NCBI GenBank assembly: GCA_002438075.1
Contig: DJSQ01000231.1
Coordinates: forward strand, 1 to 14,402
Direction: 5' to 3'
DNA: 14,402 bases
DNA from: Clostridiales bacterium UBA6330
GTDB lineage: Bacteria; Bacillota; Clostridia; Oscillospirales; CAG-272
Position numbers and translations under genes: made by a program. Positions 1-6,020 of the stretch are shown here, one piece after another. Below the pieces are notes generated by a model that worked only from the letters and a program-made list of their open reading frames with translations, did no database searches and had not been told where the DNA came from. Positions within the stretch are counted from its first letter, which is position 1. Each line of letters begins with the position of its first letter.

Positions 1-29
1 GGCATACCTACGAAACGCATCCCACTCAC

Positions 30-54
30 AAAAAGAGTGCGATAGCCGCACTCT
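30..54 (-). terminator. Possible minus-strand intrinsic terminator
   Basis: Read on the minus strand, an 8-bp perfect stem (AGAGTGCG / CGCACTCT, 5-nt loop) is followed by a short T run (TTTT then G). No minus-strand gene is visible between this site and ftsK, so what it would terminate is unclear. It may be a remnant, or it may serve an unrecognised RNA. Confidence 0.4.
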
Positions 55-87
55 GCAAGAAATCCCCACCTCCCAATCCGACAAAAA

Positions 88-166
88 AACTTCCCCCATG
101 TCCCCGCCACTCCAAAAAAGCAAAACAAATTTCCGCTTCGGAAATGGCGGGGACATGGGGGAAGTT
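88..166. repeat. 22-bp perfect inverted repeat with nested hairpin
   Basis: Positions 88-109 are an exact reverse complement of 145-166 (22 of 22 bases). Inside lies a second hairpin, ATTTCCG (129-135) with CGGAAAT (139-145), which shares position 145 with the outer arm, so the two compete for one base. On the minus strand the outer stem runs into seven consecutive T, a terminator-like tail. On the plus strand there is no T run. No coding sequence overlaps it convincingly. It could be a minus-strand terminator, or a dispersed palindromic (MITE- or REP-like) element. Confidence 0.7.
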
Positions 167-185
167 CGGGGAGGGTCAGGGAGGT

Positions 186-233
186 TTGGAGGGTAGGGGA
201 CCCTCTGCGAAAGAGGGTCCCCTGCGCCTCCAA
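186..233. repeat. Two-tier hairpin upstream of the ftsK promoter
   Basis: A perfect 12-bp stem (195-206 with 212-223, loop GCGAA) is flanked by a further 7-bp pair, TTGGAGG (186-192) with CCTCCAA (227-233). It ends 43 bases before the -35 box of ftsK and has no T tail in either direction. GC-rich hairpins of this kind are often dispersed intergenic repeats in Clostridia; that reading is inference. The remaining bases of 1-275 show nothing else I can name. Confidence 0.6.
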
Positions 234-275
234 GGTCTTTCCCTTCCCTCCATCCAAAAATTTTCGCTGTACCAC

Positions 276-304
276 TTGCAAAAAGGAGGGGTTAATGGTA
301 TAAT
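276..304 (+). promoter_or_regulatory. Sigma-A promoter of ftsK
   Basis: TTGCAA (276-281), 17-base spacer, TATAAT (299-304). Transcription would start near 311, giving a purine-rich leader of about 59 nt before the ATG at 370, with an AGAAAGGA ribosome site. The two hexamers and the spacer length are the same as those of the RNA-gene promoter at 3992-4020. Confidence 0.85.
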
Positions 305-369
305 AAAGTATTGGAAGAAAAAAAGAAGAGACGAGAGAACGAGAAAACGAGAGAGAAAGGAAAAATCGT

Positions 370-3300
370 ATGCAGAACGATGAATATAAAGACCCATACG
401 CAACCGACGACGAGAACGCGGGCGCGGGCGAACAGCCGCCGAACCAAAGCCGCTGGGATGACGTACCCGATCCGTTTGAGGACGCGGAGCCGAAGCGCAG
501 GGGCGATTACGGCGACGATAACCGCGGCGCGGGGCAGTCCTCCGAGCGTAAGAGCGCAAGCCGAGGCACACAGAGCGGCAGCTCCCGTAAGAGCACGGGG
601 AGCAGAACGGGCGGAAGCTCGCGCGCGAAAAACAACTCCGACAGCGGGAGCAAGAGCGGCAAGAAGGGCGGGAAAACACCCGTCAACCTCAAGGAATCCC
701 CGTCCGCAAAGCCCGTCCACCGTATCGTGCCGTGTTTGATGTTCGCCTTCGCGGTGTTCCTGTTCGTTTGTATGTTCCTCCACCTTGTCAGCGGGGAGAA
801 CGCAAATTCCGCGGCAACACACCCTGTCGGCGCGGTCGGCTACGGCATCTGCTTTGCCTTTTTCGGACTGTTCGGCGGAGGCGGCTTCCTCCTGCCGGTC
901 CTGCTCGGCTACCTTGCCGTGATGTGGCGCAGACTGCTCGACCGACATAAGCTGATTGAAAAAGCCGTGACCTCGGTCCTGCTCCAATTGCTCCTTTCCA
1001 CCTTTATCCATTCCTGCGCGCTCGGCGCGTTGGAGAAAGCCGACCGCTATATGCCCGCGGGCGAGCTGATTCGCATCGGCGCGAAGATGCAGGGCGGCGG
1101 ACTGTTCGGCGGCGGCATCGGGTACTTCCTTTGCTCCCGCATGAACATCTTCGGCGCAATCTTCATTTCCGTCCTGCTGCTTCTGGTGGGGACCTTCTTC
1201 TTCATCGGCACGACCCCCCAGCACCTGATTGCAAGCATCCGCGCGAAGGTCATTATCGCAAAGGCAAAGCGCAAGAAGGACGATACCGACGAGATGGACA
1301 GCGCCCCCATCATGGACCGCATGAGCAGAAAGCACGAGCGTGCGGCAGGGCGCAGGACCGACCCCGAGGACGATATGCCCGAGCCGCCCGAAGGCGCGGT
1401 CGTTTACCCGAACGGGAAGCCCACACCGCGGGCAGTGGTCCGCAGTAAGGAGTCCCTGCTCCTGACCGACGAGGACAACCCCGTGCCGGTGATGCCGATT
1501 CTCAATGCGAGCGATGAAACCCCGCCCGACAGCCCGCTGTTCGTGCCCGAGGAAATCGGACGCGAGCTGAAGCAGGAGTCTGATGCGGACAAGTCCGCAA
1601 CGGATACTTCCGACGCGGACCGTTCTGCGGCATCCGCAAAGGCGGCTCCATCGGCGCAAAACGCACAGAGCACACAGGGCGCACAGAACGCGCAAAATGC
1701 CGCACAGCCCGTGCGGATGCGCCCGCAGGTCTCCGCCATGCGGCAGGCGGACAGCGCCGCCGTGGACCATGTGTTCCCGCCCCAGCCGAACGATCGGATT
1801 AACGCCGCACGGCGTGTGCAGAAGTCGGATCAGGGCTTTGAATTGGGGTCCATCTTCGTCAGCGGACCCGATGCGGAAATCCCGCGCGAGCGCGTCCATG
1901 TGCCCCTGCCACCCGAGGTCCCGCTTCCGGGCTCCGCGCCGAGAGGCGAGCGGGAGAATTTTGGAAACGGCGGAAACGGCGGAATGCAGACCCCTGTCGC
2001 GCGTCCCGCACAGGGCGCTGTGGCAAGCACGCCCGCAAACAGACCCATCAGACCCACCGACCCGACCGTCCGTCTCCGTGCGGGACAGCCTGTCGGACCG
2101 TCGGGGACCCTGCGCCCGAATCCCGCTAACCGCCCTGCGGCGGCGCAGAACGGGATGGCAGGTGCCCCGAGTGCTTCGGGAGCCGTCGGCGGACCGTCGG
2201 CGCGCCCGAATGCAGCTACGTCTGCGGCTGCGGCGCATCAGCCCACCCTGCGGCAGGCAACCGCAAAGGGACCGCAGGACTTCGGCATGACCAGCGAGGA
2301 GCTGGACGCAAAGGAAAGCGCAACGATGGCAATCGACCGCGCAATTGCCGCCAAGAAGAACGGTGGCGCGCCGCGTCCCGAGCGGACCCCCGTCAAGGCG
2401 GACCCGCGCCCCGTGCCGCCTCCGCAGAGCCGCCCCTATACCTTCCCGCCAATCTCCTATTTGCAGGCGGGCGAGGCGATTACCGAGCAGACCAAAGGCG
2501 AGCTGGAGGGGAACGCACAGCGGATTGCCGACAAGCTCAAGACCTTCCACATCGACATCAACGAGATTACCTATTCCTGCGGTCCGACCGTTACGCGGTA
2601 CGAGGTGTTCCCCGCATCGAATGTCCGTGTCCGTACCGTGCTGAATATGGATAAGGATATCGCGCTGGCATTCGGCGTGAAGGACGTCCGTATGGATTCG
2701 ATGGAAGGAAAAAGCGCAATCGGCATCGAGGTGCCGAACAAGAACCGCTCCACCGTCTATCTGCGCAACATGATTGAGGCAAAGGAATTTGCCGATAACC
2801 AGACCCCGCTGTTCTGTTGTCTCGGCGATGACGTTGCGGGCTCGCCCGTCTATTTCAGCATTCCGAAAATGCCCCACCTGCTGGTTGCGGGTGCTACCAA
2901 CTCGGGTAAATCGGTTTGTATCAACTGCATTGTCATGTCCATCCTCTACAAAATGCGCCCCGATGAGGTGCGGCTCGTGATGATTGACCCGAAAAAGGTT
3001 GAGTTCGCGCCGTATCAGGGCATCCCGCATCTGCTGGCACCCATCATCACCACGCCGAAGGACGCTTCGGGCGCTTTGCAGGCGGCGGTTAATGAGATGG
3101 AGTCGCGCTTCGATCGGATTGCCGATGTCGGCGCGCGGAATATCGACGGCTACAACAAGATTGCCGCAGGTGACGCGGGACTGGCACCGATGTCGCGCAT
3201 CGTCATCATCATCGACGAGCTTGCCGACCTCATGATGGTTGCAAAGAACGAGGTGGAGGATTCCATCTGCCGCCTGCTTCAGAAGGCGAGAGCGGCGGGC

Positions 3301-3927
3301 ATCTACCTCATCATCGGTACGCAGAGACCGTCGGTCGATGTCATCACGGGTCTGTTGAAGGCGAACATCCCGTCACGTATCGCTTGTACGGTTGCATCGG
3401 TGGTCGACTCCAAAACCATCCTTGACCGCGGCGGCGCGGAAAAGCTGCTTGGCAAGGGCGATATGCTCTTCAACCCGACAGGCGCAAAGGAGCCGATTCG
3501 TGTGCAGGGCGCGTTCCTCAGCGACGGCGAGGTCGAAAAGATTTGCGAATTCGTCCGCGCAACGAACGGTACCGCGCATTACGACGAGAGCTTCACCAAG
3601 CTGATGAAGGAATACTCGGCGCAGAGCGGCAAGAAGGGCAAGGAGGATGCCGAAATGCCCGAAGGCGGAGACGGCGGTATGCGGGAGGACCCCAAGTACG
3701 CCGAAGCGGTTCGGGTCGCGGTGGAGCAGAGACAGATTTCCACCTCCATGCTCCAGCGGAAAATCGGTGTCGGCTATGCGCGCGGCGCAAAGCTGGTGGA
3801 CCGAATGGAAGCCGAGGGCATTGTCACCCCGCAGGACGGCTCCAAGCCGCGTGAGGTTCTCATGACCGCAGAGCAGTATATCGAACGCTTTGTGGACAAC
3901 AAGTCCGAGGATGACGGGGAAGAATAA
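370..3927 (+). CDS. ftsK: FtsK/SpoIIIE family DNA translocase
   Basis: A membrane-anchored, ATP-driven double-stranded DNA pump that clears chromosome DNA from the division or sporulation septum. The 1185-residue product has: a charged, Ser/Arg/Lys-rich N-terminus (1-115); a hydrophobic anchor region with about four membrane segments (about 118-140, 154-187, 199-221, 247-281); a long Ala/Pro/Gln-rich linker (about 300-720); the alpha/beta motor with Walker A AGATNSGKS (840-848, Lys847) and Walker B IVIIIDELAD (Asp949, Glu950); the conserved TQRPSVDVITG stretch; and a winged-helix gamma domain near 1109-1165 (QISTSMLQRKIGVGY), which in this family reads the orienting KOPS/SRS motifs. It is longer than typical SpoIIIE (about 790 residues) because of the linker. 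The start is set by AGAAAGGA upstream. It is monocistronic, between its own promoter and terminator. Whether it acts as SpoIIIE in sporulation or FtsK in vegetative division cannot be told from sequence. Confidence 0.97.
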   Translation: MQNDEYKDPYATDDENAGAGEQPPNQSRWDDVPDPFEDAEPKRRGDYGDDNRGAGQSSERKSASRGTQSGSSRKSTGSRTGGSSRAKNNSDSGSKSGKKGGKTPVNLKESPSAKPVHRIVPCLMFAFAVFLFVCMFLHLVSGENANSAATHPVGAVGYGICFAFFGLFGGGGFLLPVLLGYLAVMWRRLLDRHKLIEKAVTSVLLQLLLSTFIHSCALGALEKADRYMPAGELIRIGAKMQGGGLFGGGIGYFLCSRMNIFGAIFISVLLLLVGTFFFIGTTPQHLIASIRAKVIIAKAKRKKDDTDEMDSAPIMDRMSRKHERAAGRRTDPEDDMPEPPEGAVVYPNGKPTPRAVVRSKESLLLTDEDNPVPVMPILNASDETPPDSPLFVPEEIGRELKQESDADKSATDTSDADRSAASAKAAPSAQNAQSTQGAQNAQNAAQPVRMRPQVSAMRQADSAAVDHVFPPQPNDRINAARRVQKSDQGFELGSIFVSGPDAEIPRERVHVPLPPEVPLPGSAPRGERENFGNGGNGGMQTPVARPAQGAVASTPANRPIRPTDPTVRLRAGQPVGPSGTLRPNPANRPAAAQNGMAGAPSASGAVGGPSARPNAATSAAAAHQPTLRQATAKGPQDFGMTSEELDAKESATMAIDRAIAAKKNGGAPRPERTPVKADPRPVPPPQSRPYTFPPISYLQAGEAITEQTKGELEGNAQRIADKLKTFHIDINEITYSCGPTVTRYEVFPASNVRVRTVLNMDKDIALAFGVKDVRMDSMEGKSAIGIEVPNKNRSTVYLRNMIEAKEFADNQTPLFCCLGDDVAGSPVYFSIPKMPHLLVAGATNSGKSVCINCIVMSILYKMRPDEVRLVMIDPKKVEFAPYQGIPHLLAPIITTPKDASGALQAAVNEMESRFDRIADVGARNIDGYNKIAAGDAGLAPMSRIVIIIDELADLMMVAKNEVEDSICRLLQKARAAGIYLIIGTQRPSVDVITGLLKANIPSRIACTVASVVDSKTILDRGGAEKLLGKGDMLFNPTGAKEPIRVQGAFLSDGEVEKICEFVRATNGTAHYDESFTKLMKEYSAQSGKKGKEDAEMPEGGDGGMREDPKYAEAVRVAVEQRQISTSMLQRKIGVGYARGAKLVDRMEAEGIVTPQDGSKPREVLMTAEQYIERFVDNKSEDDGEE

Positions 3928-3936
3928 AAAGGAAAG

Positions 3937-3968
3937 AACGGAACGGCCCGCGGGTCGTTCCGTTTTGT
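3937..3968 (+). terminator. Intrinsic terminator of ftsK
   Basis: AACGGAACG (3937-3945) pairs with CGTTCCGTT (3956-3964). The stem extends inward by G-T, C-G and C-G pairs to a CGCG tetraloop, and a T-rich tail (TTTTGTTGT) follows. It begins 10 bases after the ftsK stop codon. Its core is nearly identical to the terminator at 5060-5097. Confidence 0.85.
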
Positions 3969-3991
3969 TGTGTGAAAATCGGAAAAAGGGC

Positions 3992-4020
3992 TTGCAAATT
4001 CCTCCGACTTGTGATATAAT
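3992..4020 (+). promoter_or_regulatory. Sigma-A promoter of the RNA gene
   Basis: TTGCAA (3992-3997), 17-base spacer, TATAAT (4015-4020). The expected start is around 4026-4028, which coincides with the first base of the 14-bp closing stem of the RNA. That match supports both the promoter call and the RNA boundary. Confidence 0.88.
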
Positions 4021-4025
4021 AGAAC

Positions 4026-4230
4026 CGCTAAACAAAACCCGATACCGAATTTTGAATTGCCCCCAAACCAAGGGGGTATTCTCTCCTATACTCTCACCTC
4101 CCGAATTTGGCAAAAACGCTGATTCCGCCCGGTGAGAGAGCGGAAGCATACCCGCACGGTACTGAGGTTTTGTTTAGCGACATGGAATCTGCGTTTTTCG
4201 GTGCGCGGCTTTCATGCCGCGCACTTTTTT
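4026..4230 (+). ncRNA. Structured non-coding RNA, about 205 nt, family unassigned
   Basis: The gene lies between a consensus promoter and an intrinsic terminator and has no credible reading frame. Pairings I can see: P1, perfect 14 bp, 4026-4039 (CGCTAAACAAAACC) with 4166-4179; P2, 5 bp, 4043-4047 with 4157-4161; P3, GGGTAT 4074-4079 with ATACCC 4148-4153; P4, CTCTCACC 4091-4098 with GGTGAGAG 4131-4138. P3 competes with a local CCCCC/GGGGG hairpin (4060-4064 with 4072-4076). The apical loop 4112-4126 matches the 3' segment 4184-4198 in 14 of 15 pairs, making a long pseudoknot that crosses P1 and P4. Size, stand-alone promoter and a closing stem would also fit 6S RNA, but a long pseudoknot is not a 6S feature. 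A raiA-type RNA (clostridial, about 200 nt, compact pseudoknotted fold) is a hypothesis from memory of that family, not a recognised match. A riboswitch for the downstream lipoprotein is possible but less likely. Confidence 0.8.
4201..4230 (+). terminator. Intrinsic terminator of the RNA gene
   Basis: Perfect 9-bp stem GTGCGCGGC / GCCGCGCAC with loop TTTCAT, followed at once by TTTTTT (4225-4230). It starts two bases after the last pseudoknot-forming base, so the RNA body leads straight into the terminator. Confidence 0.93.
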
Positions 4231-4299
4231 ATGTGGGGCGGACCGAAGGTCCCGAAGCCCGAAGAAACAAAAATAAAACAAGACAAGAAAGGCTATGCT

Positions 4300-5007
4300 A
4301 TGAAAAGAATCTGTTCGCTTGTACTTATCCTGTGCCTGTGTCTCTCCGCCATGACGGTCCTGACCGCCTGCGGGGACAGCGGCGAGAAAAACGCGTATCA
4401 GCAGTATATCAAAAAGGTAAAGAATAATAACGATGTGAGGGAGTGGATGCCGGATAAAGAGGTTGGCAATTTCAATCCCGATTCCATCGGAAACAGCGGC
4501 TATAAGCTGAGGGGCGAAATGCACTGTTCTAAGAGCTCAAGCAAGGAATCCTTTACGGTTTTCATGAAGGGAAGCTTCCAGAAAGCGTCCGAGAGCAACC
4601 GAGCCGCTTATTACTACGCAATCGAGTATACGCTCGAATACAGCGCAAAGGAAAATCAGTTGACCGCCTATCCGACATGTTACCAAGTCTTTGAAGGCGC
4701 AAGCGAGGACGAAAAGGGGAAGGTCACGTGGACGGACGGTTGTTACTACAGTCTAATTGAAAGTGAGCGCTCTCTTTATGAGCTCTCCTTTGATATGAGC
4801 AAATACTTTGCAAACGGAAGCCTCACACTTGAGGACGCCACGGATGTAACCGATGTTGACGCAAGCACCATCACGCGGAATCAAAAGATTGGCGATAAGA
4901 CCTATACCGAACGCTATCCCGAATGGGAATCGGAGTTGAAAGCGAACTTCATCGCGGCGATAAACGAAGCGCTGGGCATGATCGACGCTTACGTTGCAAC
5001 CAAATAA
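4300..5007 (+). CDS. Small lipoprotein of unknown function
   Basis: The 235-residue product starts MKRICSLVLI and has a clear lipoprotein signal ending in the lipobox LTAC (Cys24), so it should be anchored on the outer face of the membrane. The mature part is hydrophilic and rich in Ser, Lys, Tyr and Glu. I see no domain I recognise. The start at 4300 is chosen because it opens the signal peptide and has AGAAAGG seven bases upstream; the longer open frame from 4132 runs through the RNA gene and its terminator and is not credible. Only about 70 bases separate it from the RNA terminator and no promoter is visible there, so expression may depend on read-through. It ends 53 bases before a bidirectional terminator. 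Confidence 0.85.
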   Translation: MKRICSLVLILCLCLSAMTVLTACGDSGEKNAYQQYIKKVKNNNDVREWMPDKEVGNFNPDSIGNSGYKLRGEMHCSKSSSKESFTVFMKGSFQKASESNRAAYYYAIEYTLEYSAKENQLTAYPTCYQVFEGASEDEKGKVTWTDGCYYSLIESERSLYELSFDMSKYFANGSLTLEDATDVTDVDASTITRNQKIGDKTYTERYPEWESELKANFIAAINEALGMIDAYVATK

Positions 5008-5059
5008 CCCCCGTTTTCCGTACCGCGCCGCCCCATTACCCGACACCGAAATATTGAAA

Positions 5060-5097
5060 AAACAAGCGGAACGACCCGAGAGTCGTTCCGCTTGTTT
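5060..5097. terminator. Bidirectional terminator between convergent genes
   Basis: A perfect 15-bp stem (5061-5075 with 5082-5096; one further A-T pair outside) has a 6-nt loop. A run of A just upstream gives a T tail for minus-strand transcripts, and TTTCCTGTTTT follows on the plus strand. It serves the lipoprotein (+) and the GH16 pair (-). Confidence 0.92.
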
Positions 5098-5130
5098 CCT
5101 GTTTTCTGCTTGTTGCGAATAAGGGCGCAA

Positions 5131-6000
5131 TCAATCGGAGAGCCCGACGGATGCCCTGTCGTCAAACAGCTCGCCCATATCGGGGCTTTGGTAGAGGCGA
5201 ATCCAATCCACGCGGAAGGTCAGAGGCAATTCCGTGCCCTCGCCGACAACCCATGCCTTATCGCGGAAGCCACTGCCAACCCAGTTGGTGAAGTTGATAA
5301 TCATCGGGTCTTGGAAGCCGCCCATGCCGGTCAGGTCGTCACCGGTTCGCAGTCCCTCCCGGAAGTCGCCCGCCTCGGTGATGTCGTAGGTTGCGATGAT
5401 TTCGCCGTCCAGCGTGATGGCGATTTTTTCGGGGACCCACAGCATCCCCCAGCGGTGGTATTCGTGGGAAAGCGTCTCCCAATGCGCTTCGGGGAAGGTG
5501 TAGGGGAGCGGGGTGTTCCAGTCATGGCGCGTGTGGGGACCCTTCACGGGGTCCTGAAGGTACCACTTGTGCAGGGTGGACTCCACATAGCCTGCCTTGT
5601 AGACCTCGAACACATCCACCTCGGTCATGTAGTCCACGGAGCGATGCTGCCATGCGGACTGGAGCCAGAACGCGGGGAACGCGCCGCGGCTGAAGGGGAC
5701 CATTGCGTTGATTTCCAGAAAGCCGTAGCGGAAGCTCATGCGGTCAAAGGTGGTCAGGGACTTGTGCGAGGTGTAATGCCCGTCCTCGCGGTAGGTCCGC
5801 ATCACCGCCTCGCCGTTCTCCAGCGCGAAGTTGCGGGGGTCGGTGGTGGTAATTACGCGGTTTTTTGCCCACATTCTGTCGTAAAGCTGCCACGTTTTGT
5901 CGTTGAGCTTGTCACCGTCGAATTCGTCGTGCCACGTCAGGCGCAGTTCGCTGCCGTCCAGCGGGCTTTTGATGCTTTGGGGAATGCTGTTGCCGTTCAT
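5131..6000 (-). CDS. GH16 family glycoside hydrolase, no signal peptide
   Basis: A 289-residue protein that is essentially a bare GH16 catalytic domain. The family makes retaining beta-glucanases and galactanases. The signature E-V-D-V-F-E (Glu127 nucleophile, Asp129, Glu132 acid/base) is the ExDxxE form with the beta-bulge, as in laminarinase-, agarase- and carrageenase-type members. Family context also shows in LTWHDEFDG near the start and FPAFWLQS before the active site. The usual laminarinase NLAVGG stretch is replaced by NFTNWVGSG, so the substrate is uncertain. It is a paralogue of the upstream gene and begins just where that protein's GH16 domain begins. No signal peptide or lipobox is visible, so it looks cytoplasmic as annotated. 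Start: ATG at 6000, with GGAGG at 6014-6018 (13-base gap, long) just past the upstream stop. In-frame extension to 6099 offers only a GTG with no ribosome site. Confidence 0.9.
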   Translation of the reverse strand: MNGNSIPQSIKSPLDGSELRLTWHDEFDGDKLNDKTWQLYDRMWAKNRVITTTDPRNFALENGEAVMRTYREDGHYTSHKSLTTFDRMSFRYGFLEINAMVPFSRGAFPAFWLQSAWQHRSVDYMTEVDVFEVYKAGYVESTLHKWYLQDPVKGPHTRHDWNTPLPYTFPEAHWETLSHEYHRWGMLWVPEKIAITLDGEIIATYDITEAGDFREGLRTGDDLTGMGGFQDPMIINFTNWVGSGFRDKAWVVGEGTELPLTFRVDWIRLYQSPDMGELFDDRASVGLSD

Positions 6001-6020
6001 GCTTTTGCTGTTGCCTCCGT

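Noticed and set aside
144..383. A 79-codon plus-strand frame upstream of ftsK
   Set aside because: It spans an inverted repeat and the ftsK promoter, and its product is a low-complexity Lys/Arg/Glu string with no ribosome site.
292..3030. A 912-codon open frame on the minus strand opposite ftsK
   Set aside because: It lies antisense to a gene with unmistakable FtsK motifs, has no ribosome site, and its product is Arg/Cys/His-rich without a recognisable domain. It is a by-product of GC-biased codons.
4026..4230. Firm assignment as 6S RNA
   Set aside because: Length and closing stem fit, but the 15-nt loop-to-tail pseudoknot and the branched interior do not match the open central bubble expected of 6S. 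The family is left open.
4132..4299. A 56-residue N-terminal extension of the small lipoprotein
   Set aside because: It overlaps the RNA gene and its terminator, and would bury the lipoprotein signal peptide.
4026..4300. T-box or amino-acid riboswitch for the lipoprotein
   Set aside because: No T-box sequence or specifier layout is seen. The terminator is not matched by an evident antiterminator that would include it, and the downstream gene is not a synthetase or transporter. A riboswitch of unknown type cannot be fully excluded.
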